In this document: piece by piece, positions 21,632 through 33,309 of the stretch
Numbering within the stretch: the stretch's first letter is position 1
Layout of the letters: every line of letters starts with the position of its first letter
Assembly: GCA_037954665.1 (NCBI GenBank)
Contig: JBBMOL010000253.1
Coordinates: forward strand, 186,001 to 250,000
DNA: 64,000 nucleotides
Reading direction: 5' to 3'
DNA from: Laguncularia racemosa
Lineage: Eukaryota > Streptophyta > Magnoliopsida > Myrtales > Combretaceae
Notes under the pieces: generated by a model
The model's database searches: none
The model's input: only the letters and a program-made list of their open reading frames with translations
Told to the model about the DNA's origin: nothing
Position numbers and translations under genes: made by a program

Positions 21632-23374
21632 TTAAAACTCTCTATCTAATTGATTAAAGAACCAATCTAGTTTCATGGACACAATAAGTGATATGTCTTC
21701 CAATTTATCCATCAAAATTGAATTTTGGTGCATTGTGAAGGTTTCCAACTTTTCATCTATCATCTTTTCAAGCTCTCTTTTCAAATTCTCCTTGAACATT
21801 CTAAAACTAAAACCAATTAAGGTTTCATCAGTACCTTTCTCCTTCAAAACAACATCCTTTAAGTTATCCTCTAAGTCAAAATCAAACTCAATCCTAACAT
21901 TTTTCTCCTTCTTTTATCTAAAATTTCCCTCCAGTCATAAGCTGTAAACCATTCCTCTTCCTTTGCTTCTCAACTTTGAATGGTTCTTTCCCTTTCCTCT
22001 TCTTCTTATCTTATTCACTTTCATCCACATTATCCTCCCCCTAAGTTTGTACACTCAAATCCTCCAAATCTAACTTTCTTCTTTTGTATTGGGGATGCAC
22101 ATAATTTGCATTGTCATTAGCATACCATAATTTGTTTCTAACAAGAATACTCATATGCTTAAAAACAATCTCTCCTATTTTCTTAAACGATTGTGGTGCT
22201 CTAGAAACATTTGGTAATCTAACCTTTTTTAACTCAAAAAGTTTCATGAACACACTACCATAAGGTACATTTCTCTTATTTCTCCATAGATGCTTAATCA
22301 TTTAGGTATCAATATTAACTTTTGTTTTCTTTTGCATTATCAAAATAATTAGAGCATCTTCTTAGGTTATAGTTATACTACCCTTCTTTGGTAAAGTATA
22401 GCTAATCACTACCTTATGTAAAGTTCTCACAATTAACTCAAAACTAAGAATAAATACATCTTTTCCTTTTTAACACCTCAATTCCATTGTTTAGTATTGT
22501 AAATATTTCATCTTTACTAAATCAAGATCATCAATTACATCAGCCATCCCAAAACAATCAACAATATCTTTCTTTGTAATATGAATTTTCTTTCCTAAAA
22601 TACTTGAACTTCACATATCTCTATTAGATACATGTAGGTTCTTGTGAAATTCTACAACTAGTTCTCCAAAAACAAAAAAAACAAAAATCCTAAATCATAA
22701 AGCTTTCTATAACCTATATGATCCAAAAATTCATCCCAATACAAACCATTCTTTTTAAAGTAAGTAAAATCTAAATAAGAAGATTCAATAATTTCTACCT
22801 TCATGGAACGATCTTTCATGGAAGCACCACATCTCTTTTCACAAAGCCCTAGGTTCACTTTCATAGGAGGGATGACTTGTTTCTTTTCATGTTTAACCTT
22901 TTTCATTTGTAAGGAAGATTCTTCATCTTAATGTACCAATACCTCCTCATCTAACATTAATTTTCCTTCATTTTCATGTGAATTAGCTTTCTGAGAAATT
23001 TCAATATTTTCATCAATATTTTCATTTCTTGTGAGTTTTTCAACAGACATACTTTGATTGGTTTCTTCAATGTTTTCAATTTGAGGGTTTTGATCTTAAG
23101 GGGTTCACTAACTGTTTTCTTTTGAGTCAATTGGTTCATCAACAATGTTAATAGGTTTAGATGAGGTTTTTGTCCTAATGTTTTGATTTTGAATCCTATT
23201 TGATTTTCTTGGAGCCATGGTAGTTTTTATAGAGGTGACAAAGGTGTCTTTTGGAATACTAGGTAATCGAGAATGAGAGGGAAAAGTAGAGCGAAGAGAA
23301 ATTTTTATTAAGTTGAAATAGTGGATAAATGTGAGGAGAGAAAAAAAAAATACAGCTAGATGAGACAAATGCAA
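21632..23374 (-). pseudogene. Third ORF of the Sirevirus-like element (env-like position), broken
   Basis: After RNase H on the minus strand, a fragmented reading region begins near 23217 with MAPRKSNRIQNQ. It includes the segments ILGKKIHITKKDIVDCFGM, MIKHLWRNKRNVPYGSVF and KRRKLDLEDL, and ends in a charged, coiled-coil-like stretch (FKENLKRELEKMIDEK, about 21700-21810). Several stops and frameshifts separate the pieces. In Sireviruses an extra ORF downstream of pol, often called env-like, lies here and related plant transposon proteins share this basic, Lys-rich character. No clear signal peptide or fusion motif was seen, so the envelope label is positional only. Confidence 0.55.
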
Positions 23375-23559
23375 GACATGATTTTTATTATTTTATTTAG
23401 ATTTAACATTTTATACACACTTGTTTATATACACATACAAACACATATTATCCTTAAATTAAAACAAACCAACATAAAAAAAAATAAAAAATGAATTAAC
23501 ATCACAAATAACTAATAGAAGACGTAACAAATACCAATCTCATTTCTAATAAACTCAAA

Positions 23560-26500
23560 ATTTATTTTATCTAAAGGCTAGATAAAAATATCAACCAATT
23601 GATTTTCAATTGATAAATATTCTATATTTATTTCTCCACTATTTACATAATCCCTAATGAAATGATGCCCCCACTTTTAGATGCTTAAATCTAGAATGGT
23701 GCACTAGATTCTTTGTTAAATTAATTGTGCTAGTATTATCACATTTTATTGGTATATTGTTAAATACTAACCCATAATCTATTAGTTGTTTTCCTATCGA
23801 TAATATCTGTACACAACAATTTTCTATAGAAACATATTCAGCTTCAGAAGTAGATAAGGTAATTGAGTTTTGTTTCTTGTAAGATCAAGAAACTATCATA
23901 TCTCCTAGAAATTGACAAGTACCATAAGTGTTTTTCTTGTCAATTTTGCACCATGCATAGTTTGCATCAAAATATCTAATTAAATCAAATTTTTTATTCT
24001 TTAGATACCAAATGCCTAACTTAGCAGTATTTACAATGTATTTAAAAATCCTTTTTATTATTGCTAAATATGTTTCGATAGGATTGCTTTGAAAATGAGC
24101 ACATAAACAAATACTAAACAATATGTCAAAATGAGAAGCAGTTAAATATAATAAGAAACCAATTAAGCTTCTATAAAGTTTATTACCCTTTTACCTTCTA
24201 AGTCAATATCTAACTTGGTCGAGGTTAAAATAGGAGTTGCTGCACCTTTAATATTTTCAAAGTTAAACTTTTTCAATATCTACTTAGTGTATTTCTTTTT
24301 TTATGCACAAAAATATCGTCCTCTATTTGCTTTATCTGCAATCTAAGGAAGAAGTTAAGCTCTCCCATTAATGGCATCTCAAACTCCACCTGCGTAAACT
24401 TAGAAAACATCTTGCAATATTCTTCATTAGTAGAATAAAAAATAATATCATCTACATATATTTGTATTACAAGAATATTATTATCATAATGTTTTAGAAA
24501 TAATGTAGTATCTACCTTTCCTCTTTTAAATTCATTTTTAATTAAAATTTCATTAAGTCGTTCATATTATGCCCTAAGAGCTTGTTTTAATCCATATAAA
24601 GCCTTTTTAAGATTATAAACATAATTTGTTTTAAATGGATCTTCAAACCCTAGTGCTATTCTACATAAACCTCTTCCTTAATATAACTATTTAGGAAAGC
24701 TCTCTTCACATCCATTTGAAATAATTTAAAGTTTCTTAAGCATGCATAAGCTCATAATAACCTAATTGCCTCTAATCTTACTACTAGTGTATAGGTCTCA
24801 TCATAATCTATACCTTCTTCCTAAGAGTATTCGCTTGCTACTAATTTAGACTTATGTCTAACAATTTTTCCTTTTTCATGTAATTTGTTTGTAAACACCC
24901 ACTTAATTCCTACTATAGATTTTTCTTTAGGTCTAGTACTAACAACCATACTTGGTTTCTTTGAAATTGGTTTAACTCTTCCTACATAGCATTTATCCAA
25001 TCATTATCATTTAGAGCTTCTACTAAAGATGGTTCAAAATTAGAAAGTAATGCAAAATGATTTTCTATACCTTTATAACTAGCTCTAGTTCTAATTCCAT
25101 AATGCACATCACCTATTACCTATTCTATAAGATGATTAGATTGAATTCTTGTGGACTTAGAGAGATAAACAAATACCTTATAGGTTCTGATTTACCTTTT
25201 GAATTACTTTTTTAGTTACCTTTTGTTCTAAATGTTCTTGGTATATCAAATTTTGCATTATGTTTTTCTTTAACTTTTGCACTCAATCTAGAGGAAATCT
25301 CTTCAACTTTTCTTTTAGATATTGTTAGAGCTTCATCATCAGAGTCATCTATTCTACCTTCTTCAAAAAAAATTATATTTATAGACTCTTCAACAATCTT
25401 AAAGTCTTGTTAAACACACAATAAGCTTTATTGCTGGTTGAATATCCTAAGAAAATGTCTTTGCTAACTCTTTCAACAAATTTTCCTAAAGTTGTACCTA
25501 TTTTACACTCGACCACAAAAACATAAAAGTAAGAAATCTTAGGTTTTCTTTCTTTAAAAAGTTCATATGATGTTTTTCTAGTTAAATGCCTTACATAAAT
25601 ACAATTAATGATGTAACATGCTTTGAAACTTCTTCAACCTAAAAAAATTATGCTACACCACTCTCATTTAGTAAGGTGCGTGTCATTTCTTAGATTATTC
25701 TATTTTATGCTCAACCACTCCATTTTGTTGTAGAGTATAGAAAGCAAAAAAATTATGTGTGATATCATTTTCTTCATAAAATTTGATAAAATTAGCATTT
25801 TCAAATTCTTTTCCATAATCCATCCTTAAATTGATAATAGAATAATCTTTTTTATTTTTTTATTTTGAACTTGTTTTCAAAAGACTTTTAAGCATCGCTT
25901 TTATGTTGTAAAAATAGAACTCGTGTATATTTAGAAAAATTATTAACTATTACAAATCCATATTTGTTACCACCTAGACTTAAAGTTCAAGTAGGACTAA
26001 ATAAGTCCAAATGTAATAATTCCAAAAGCCTTTTAGTTAAGATAACATTCTTTCTTTTATGAGAAATAGATATCATTTTATTTTTTAAATATGTAATACA
26101 ACAAATATCTTCTCTATTATTCAATCTTGGTAAGCCATTAATCATGATTAATAGATAAATATTATTATTAATGGATAAAAAAGCAACCCTCGGCTTCTAG
26201 TTCAACAGGTTTGATCAAGTATATACTCTTTTTCCTATAGCCTTAAAAAAGTTTTATGTCTCCATTATTATAAGTTGTAACCTTATGTTGATCAAAATAC
26301 CATTTTCTACCATTTATCACAAAGTTTATTAGTACTTAACAGATTATATTTCAAACGTTGTACTAGATATACATTTTCAATAACAAAAGGGAGAATACCA
26401 ATAGTACCGATTGCAATTATTCTACCCCCACTATCATCACCAAACTTCACATGTCCTTTTTCCTTCCAGTTTAGCCTTGTGATCAATGAAGTGTTGCCAG

Positions 26501-26560
26501 TCATATGACATGAGCACCCATTGTCGAGATACCATATACCCTTAAGTCTTGTTTCATATT
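23560..26560 (-). pseudogene. copia pol remnant (protease, integrase, RT, RNase H)
   Basis: Minus-strand reading in order: protease WYLDNGCSCHMTGN (about 26545-26505; Asp kept, usual DSG altered to DNG); gag-pre-integrase LVQRLKYNLLSTNKL (about 26310); integrase core LLHLDLF..VIVNNFSKYT (about 26000-25920); RT with ALYGLKQA (about 24590) and the active-site box YVDDIIF (about 24450); RNase H with YLIRYFDANYAWC-like sequence (about 23960) and STSEAEYVSIE (about 23840). Many in-frame stops and frameshifts interrupt it, so no functional enzyme can be made. The domain order proves Ty1/copia. Confidence 0.85.
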
Positions 26561-27518
26561 CCTCTATGCATTAGAAAAAGGATCATACCTTTTTAAGAAC
26601 CCAATCAAGCTTAAGCCCTCTAAAATTCAAGCTCACATTCTTAATTGATTCACTTGATGTGGACTAAGCTAGATATTTTTATAATAGTGGTACTTTTCAA
26701 TATGTCACAACTTACTACAAAAGAAACAAGCATAGGTGTCAGTTACATTACACAAGTTCCTTACCTATCTTCATTGGTAATAATTAGAGTAACTTCTAAC
26801 ATATCTTCTAACTGGCCTCCTGTTGTATCCCTTGATAGGATACCTTTTGTTCTATTTTGGGTACGTTCTGATGTACTCTTCGTCCTGCATAACAGCATTA
26901 CCTTTATCTTTGTTATTATTATTTTCAATATTTTCTTTAATTGGTGTTTCATTTGATTTAACAAAGACAATATTTTTTATAGCATTAGAGCTTTCTACCT
27001 TATCATATCCTAAACTACATTTTAAATCATCAACTCTTTAAGGAGAAATGAGCATTCATAATTTTTTATCACTCTCATTGAATTTATTGAATGTATTATC
27101 AATTGTTTGAGAAAGTTCATATATTTTAACCTTAAGATCTTTAATTTCTTTTCTTAACAAAACATTCTCATCAATTAAAGCATCCTTAGCCATATGTAGA
27201 TCGCCATTATCTATTTGTAATACTTTAGAATTAGTTTTTAATATATCGATATCATTAGCTAAAAGTGCATTCGTTTGACTTAATGCATCTTTTTCATCAA
27301 CTAAGGCTTTATTTTTTTAAATTAAGTTTATTGATTTTAGCATTTGCCTTAAATAATGCATTTAGCAACTTTTTAATCTCAACATAAACATTGTCAAGTA
27401 TATCCTCTTCTAGCTCAAAATCAAAATCTACCTTAGACACTGCCATAAGACACACATTTGCTCCCTCATCTTCATCCTCAGAACTCTCTACATCTGTCTT
27501 TGAGTTATCTAGGTCACT

Positions 27519-28495
27519 CTAAGTTGATAGCAGTGCCTTATGTTTCTTCTTATATTTTTCAAGTTTCTCGATAAGTACCGAACACTCATGCTTTATATGA
27601 CCTGGTTTCTTACACTCATAGCATATCGATTCCTTCTTTTTCTCCTTGTTTTCTTCCTTTTCTTTATAGCTTTTTCCTGCATCAAATTTTCCATGATTAG
27701 AGCTTGTTCTTTTATTAAGTGATGAGCTTTTACCTCTTCTTCTGAGAAGTCGTGTCAAATGTTTAGCTAGCAAGTTTATGTCTTTTTCTTCATCATTATA
27801 TGCTCCTAAATCAGAATTAGCATCCACTTCCTTAACTTTGAATGCTGTGTTTTTTTTATTGTTATCCTAATCAGAAGTGTGATTGATGTGTGATTCATAA
27901 GCTATCAATTTTTCTCTCAACTAGCTTAATGTTAACTTGTTTAGGTCTTGAACTTCCTCAATTACAATCCTTTTAGCATCCCAAGACCTAGGTAAAATTC
28001 TTAAAATCTTTTTCACAAGGTTGATATCTTTCAACCTATGACCAAGTAAAGATAATTGATTTGTAATTACAATGAAGCAATTGAAAGCATCTTTGATATT
28101 TTCACCAAGCTTAAACCAAAACAACTCATATTCCTGCATTAAAGAGCTAATCCTAGTGTCTTTGATTGTTGACATTCTTTCATAAGTTTTGTAAAGCATG
28201 TTTTAGGTTTCCTTCACAATCCTACAAGAAGAAATTAAGTAATATTCAGAGTGAGCTATAGTAGAAAGTAATAAGTTCTTAGCTTGATAATTCTTTTCAA
28301 GCTTTCTCTTCTTAGCTTCTATCAGAATTGGATCTCTAGTTTCTACAATGGTTTATCTCCATATTATATGATCTCCCATGAATTAAAGTCCATCACCTTA
28401 ATGTACATTTCCATCCTAAATGTCCAGTAACCAAACTTGGTACTATTAAAGTATAGAGCATGATTGGTAGAGATCGAAACATTGTTTTCGGCCAT
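27519..28495 (-). pseudogene. copia gag remnant with CCHC zinc knuckle
   Basis: It starts at an ATG (28493-28495, minus) reading MAENNVSISTN, then YWTFRMEMYIK. The central gag core follows at 28199-27921 (ERMSTIKDTRISSLMQEYEL... LKDINLVKKILRILP). A CCHC knuckle CYECKKPGHIKHEC lies near 27620-27580. An acidic, coiled-coil-prone tail continues toward 27300, as in Sirevirus gag. In-frame stops occur near 28370 and elsewhere. The product would be the capsid/nucleocapsid precursor of the element. Confidence 0.85.
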
Positions 28496-28528
28496 AGGAT
28501 CTTAAACTCGAAATGATATTAGAGTTTT

Positions 28529-28540
28529 ACTTTGATACCA
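28529..28540 (-). other. Primer-binding site (initiator Met tRNA type)
   Basis: The minus strand reads TGGTATCAAAG, two bases from the LTR end. It matches the usual TGGTATCAGAGC primer site with one change. Confidence 0.75.
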
Positions 28541-28542
28541 AA

Positions 28543-29972
28543 TGTTGGTCTTAGATTAAGTAATCAAGAGGGGAGGAGTGAATTGATTACTTGTAAAAGT
28601 TTTTGAATTTTTATAAATAAAACAGCCCATTAGATGACTTAACTTAAATATTGCAAGAAAAACAAACAACTAAAATGCAATAAATAAAAAGATAAGGAGA
28701 AGAGAATTGAGCACACGAATTATAGAGGTTCTACTTTACACGTCAATCCTCTCTTTTAGCTTTACTATTGGGGACTCGGTCTTCCACACTAGTATCATTT
28801 CACTAGTCCAAATAAAATGAAATTGAGATATTACAATTAATCCGCTAACACCTTGGCTTGAAACACTTTACTCTACCTATTTAGCCTATTCTTAAGGCTA
28901 CACACAAATCTACAAAGTTACCAAGTAGCCTTTCATTAACACAAGTCTTAGGCTCTTAAGGAATATCAAAAGCAATTGAGGAAATAAAATTTTGTATTGT
29001 CTACAATTTAATTCAAGTAATATGAAAATATGTAAATGATAAAGTAGCTTATGAATTAGTCTCTGAGTTCTAGTAATATTCTTTTGATAACATGATATTG
29101 TACTGTTGTATTCCAGTTTTTTGAACTAATGCTATAGTTATATTCTTCTAATGATAAATGGCTACTTAGTTGATTTGCATTAATCTAATAAGTTCATCCT
29201 GATATATTGATCTTCAAGTTGAGTAAGTGGTTGCATAAAATCCTCCATATGGCTTATGAGTTTAAATTTGAACTTTTAATTCTAGTGACTTTAGAATTCT
29301 TTTGTACATGGAAGTGAAGTTGAATTTGTTGTAGATAATAGTTTAGATGCATTCCTATGTTGTGATAGATACCATATGCATAAAATCTATTGAAGAGGTC
29401 AAATTTAGTTTACTTAGATAAACTTCAACTTCCCACTAATTTTGTGGAGTAGTTAACAACTTCTTCTCTTATCCTTTATTTCGAATTTAAATTCCAAAAA
29501 CCTATATCTTCCAAAATATTTGATATAATCCTTTTAAATGCCATTCTTCTTCTAATAGAATCAAATCTTCAAAATAAAAATGAACCTGGTCATGAATTGC
29601 ATAAATCTCTTTATTTCAAAAATTAATCACTTAGATCTCTATGAATATTTATCCTATTTTAGTGGAACGCATTGAATATATTACCCAAATATGTCTAATA
29701 AGTGAAGTTAGGCCTTCAAAATTAATAGTTATCCAATTTAAAATACATATGAAAACTTTCTATTCATTCAAATTTGTAGCAGTTATACCTTCTGACTTAT
29801 CATCTAAATTCTTGTTATTACTTATAAACAACTTCTTCTGACTTATCCTTTGAGTTGTCAAGAACCACTTAATTTTCATTCATTTACCCTTTGATCCTCT
29901 AACTTTTAATCTAACTATAAATATAATTAGGTCATTTTGTTGTCATCAAAACACTTTAGAGAAAATCTAATA
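28543..29972 (-). repeat. 5' LTR of the Sirevirus-like element
   Basis: 1430 bp, aligning with 18310-20797 apart from the indels noted there. The + strand boundary TG at 28543 abuts the primer site. The other end (..AATCTAATA) aligns with ..AACCTAGCA of the 3' LTR, so its terminal dinucleotide has decayed. Confidence 0.8.
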
Positions 29973-30304
29973 AGTTTGATACTTAAGGGTTCCTAGCTTA
30001 TTATAGGGATGTGACTACACTTGAGAGAGAGGAGCACTATTTGGAATTAGGTGTAATGGTGGGGTTTGGGGTTTATATGCAAGTTGCTTAAGATCCTCTA
30101 ACATAATTGTTCAAGCAAATTACCTCATTTGAGGCTCCCTTTTGATGCCCCCCCTTCAATGGATGCCCTAATTCACAATATAGTATATTCGTTATTTATA
30201 CATAAAAATTAAGGTTTATAACCTTAATATGCAAGGAGCATAAAAAGACTATTTCAATCCCACATGATGAAATTATAAATATATATATTAATATGCTCTC
30301 TTAA
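29973..30304 (-). repeat. Probable 3' end and LTR fragment of an older copia element
   Basis: The minus strand shows a purine tract (TTGAAGGGGGGCATC, about 30162-30148) followed by LTR-like DNA with a TATA-type GCATATAAACC (about 30085). It lies between the Sirevirus-like and CACTA insertions and could belong with the RNase H remnant at 31515-31890. The assignment is tentative. Confidence 0.35.
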
Positions 30305-31510
30305 TCTCATAAGAAAATTGACTTTTAGAGATAGAAAATTATATCTGTAAAAGTAGTAATTCTATCACAAAAAACTCTTAGAGATGGAATTTCCATCGCA
30401 AATTTATGTTGCAAAAATCATCGTCGCTAATTCTATTTAGCGACCGATTATATATTTATTGCAAATATGCAAGAAAAAATCTATCTTAGTTTTGTCACAA
30501 AAGTTAACAAAATTTGCAATAAAATAAAATCAAAGACAAAAAATTCCATCGCAAATTAGCTAAATTTTATTAAATTAAAATTAAATTATTTTAATTAAAA
30601 ATACAATAACTGAACTAAAGCACCTCATGCCATGATAATTTGACTTATACATCAAATTCCTTACTGATTATTCCTTGTTAGCACAATTATATCTCTTTCA
30701 ATTAAAACTTTCCAAGAGATCACTCTTCCTAATAGTGTTCTTCTTTAAGTATACTTAATTTTTGAGTTTTGTGTAACCCATAACCACAACACCAATCTAT
30801 GTTTTTGTGATCAAAATTACATTTTATTATATATAACTAATAATCTATAACAAAATATGTAAGTTATAATAAATTATATATAATAATGATACAACATTTT
30901 ATCTTATTATTTATTATGTTATTCATATTAGATATTATTATATAAATTTATATATAATAAAACTATAATATATAAGCTTGATAACTTAATATTTTATAAA
31001 TATATTATATGATATTAATATGTCAAATGATATATAATATTTTACATATAAGATAAAAAATTATAATATATATACGTAATATCTTATATCATTTAATTTT
31101 GTACATATATTAATTACTTTTGGGGACAAAATTAATCTATCTATAAAAATCAAGATCATTGTTAAAATAAATTCAGAGACAAATTTGCGATAGTTTTTTT
31201 TAAATATAAATATATCATTAAAATATACAAAATTTTCTATCTCAAAAATAAATATTGTGCCAAAGTTTTGTTTTTTTTTTTTTTTCCATAATAGAATCAA
31301 AGATGGAATTTTGACAAAATTAAATCCCTCGCAAATCCATTGATAATCTATTTCTAATTCCATTGTAATAATTAGCAAAATTATAAAAATATGTTTTTTT
31401 TTTTCACGTAGCTACAAATTTGTTGCTAATCTATCACATATTAATACTTTCAAAGACATATTTTTTTCATTGCGAAATTTCTGTCTCTAAAGCCTTATTT
31501 TCTTATAGTG
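30305..31510. mobile_element. CACTA-type (En/Spm) non-autonomous element, about 1.2 kb
   Basis: The right end, read inward on the minus strand, is CACTATAAGAAAATAAGGCT, then TTAGAGACAGAAATTTCGC. The left end is CTCATAAGAAAATTGACTTT, then TAGAGATAGAAAATT, an imperfect inverted match. Sub-terminal regions repeat motifs such as AGAGATGGAATTTCCATCGC, ATTCCATCGCAAATTAGC and GCGAAATTTCTGTCTC, a feature of CACTA ends. The core is AT-rich with no transposase. The 3-bp target duplication is not clear because the left tip is degraded. Confidence 0.75.
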
Positions 31511-31514
31511 ATAT

Positions 31515-31890
31515 TAAACAAGAACCTAATTAGGGGTAACCATTTTACAAACAAAATGATAGTTGATGTCTACATGTTTAGTGCGATTATGTTAAACAGG
31601 GTTTCCAAACATGTAGATAGTGTTGAGATTGTTACAACATAGGATGATAGGGTGTTGAATTGGCAAACTTAATTCATAAGGAAGATAATATAGCTGGGTG
31701 GATTCAGCTACAGCATAAGCAAGAGCTTGGTATTCTGTTTCAACGGAGTTATGTGAGGCAATGGATTGCTCATTTGATCTTTAGGAGATGAGATTATGCC
31801 CTAGAAAGATGGCATATCCTGTTGTAGAGCAACAAGTATCTCAACAGTTAGCCCAATCAACATCTACAAAGGTAGTGTATGAGATATAAT
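31515..31890 (-). pseudogene. copia RNase H fragment
   Basis: The minus strand reads YAIFLGHNLIS, then SVETEYQALAYAVAESTQLYY and related sequence. These match the copia RNase H segment that usually reads SSAEAEYRALA. It is truncated on both sides: the CACTA element lies beside it at 31510, and LTR-like DNA begins at about 31890. It is a remnant of an older insertion. Confidence 0.75.
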
Positions 31891-33309
31891 GTTAAGTTTG
31901 CTCTTAATAAGGTTTTAATGATAATAAAAGATAAAGTATTGGCTGACAAGTTCATTAAGTGTACAAGTTAGAATAAATGGATAAATTTAAGAAAAAGATT
32001 GACTTAGAGGTTATGTTAGGATGTTATAAAGTGGTTTATGAAGAAAGATAACAATGCTTAGAGGATTGCTCAGAGGTTTATTGGCTAAAGATAAAATGAA
32101 ATGGTTTTGACAATCTCAAAAGTTAGCTTAGAGGTTATGACCTCGAATGTACAAGTTAAACAAATTAAAATATTGGAAAAACGTAAGTTGGACAAATGAT
32201 CAAACATGAAGACCCAACTCGACTTATTAAATATTTTAGGGAAATATATTCAATTCTATTCCACTAAAGTTAGTTAATTATATCTATAGGAATCAATTAT
32301 ATTTAAGGGGGTTTAAATTTCATAGTTGCAAATTTTACCAATTGATGCGCAAATTTATGAAAATGTTAGACTTGTAATTATGGTAGAGCTTGTAAATGAT
32401 ATTTATGGAAGATTAGATAGTGACAGATGCCAAAGGAAAAATTCAAGTTTGGAAGTATAAGAGGAGACTTAGTTTAAAATATGAATAAGGATTCGGTTGA
32501 GAATATCTCCACATCAATTAGGATATCAAATCTCTTTCAAATTCAAACTTTAAATTCATCCAAATTATATGCCAAACTTTCATTGAGCAAATTCAAACTA
32601 CAAGGGAAAAATTCTCGTTCAAGTTATAGAAAAATAACAGAAAGATAACATCAAGAAGTCTAAAGATAAAGATTTGTTTCAAATTCAAAATTCAAGAGAT
32701 ATTTTCTAAGAATTGAGGAAAGCATTTGCAATGGCTATTTTAAAAGATCAACATGAAATTATCCCAACCAATCAAGGAAAGCAACTAGCCAATAATTATC
32801 AAAGAAAATATAAAAACGAGAAACACAGTTTGAATACAACAAAGATTAAGACTATCTACATTCGTGAAAATAAAAGCAATAGAAGCACTCAGAGACTTCC
32901 TCGGAACTAATCATGCACTAAATTTTTGCATCATTTATTGCAATGTTTTTTAGCCAATTTTTGTTGTGGATATTTATTATATTGTTCATAAGATTATTTG
33001 AATTATTTTTTAGAGAGATGAGCTATTCTTTATCTCTATAGTTTTGTAGATAGTCGAGTAGAGAATTAGATAGGTAGAGCAAAAAGGGTGTGACACAAAG
33101 TGCTAGTTGATTTGTTTGTAACCTTTTTCAATTTGTTTTGGACATAATGGAATGGTACTAGTATGGAAAACCAAATCCTCGGCAATGGAACGGAAGAGTG
33201 GAGTAGGTACAAGGCCAAATCACTATAATTCTTATGCTCGATTCTCTAAATCCTTCTGTCTTTAAATTTCTACATATTTTATTTTATTATACCAAAAAAT
33301 TATTAAACA
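31890..33309 (+). repeat. Candidate Sirevirus-type LTR (solo or truncated)
   Basis: It starts TGTTAAGTTTGCTC and could end ..ATTATTAAACA. Near its right end it carries GTGTGACACAAAGTGCTAG, GGCAATGGAACGGAAGAG and GGCCAAATCACTATAATTCT, the kind of ordered blocks found at the R/U5 end of Sirevirus LTRs. No primer site follows and flanking 5-mers do not match (TATAA and ATTAA), so the limits are approximate. Confidence 0.4.

Larger units (their letters stand above)
18310..29972 (-). mobile_element. Ty1/copia LTR retrotransposon, Sirevirus-like, decayed (11.7 kb)
   Basis: On the minus strand the order is 5' LTR (28543-29972), initiator-Met-type primer site (28529-28540), gag, zinc knuckle, protease, integrase, RT, RNase H, a third ORF, polypurine tract (20798-20811) and 3' LTR (18310-20797). 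Domain order protease-integrase-RT makes it Ty1/copia. The long size, extended gag tail after the zinc knuckle and third ORF point to a Sirevirus-type element. All ORFs have stops and frameshifts, and the LTRs have diverged with indels. AGTTT flanks both sides (18302-18306 and 29973-29977), with three extra T beside the left LTR, a plausible slipped target duplication. Confidence 0.85.

Noticed and set aside
26645..27041. Overlapping + strand frames in the Sirevirus-like element
   Set aside because: They are antisense shadows of the minus-strand gag-pol region.
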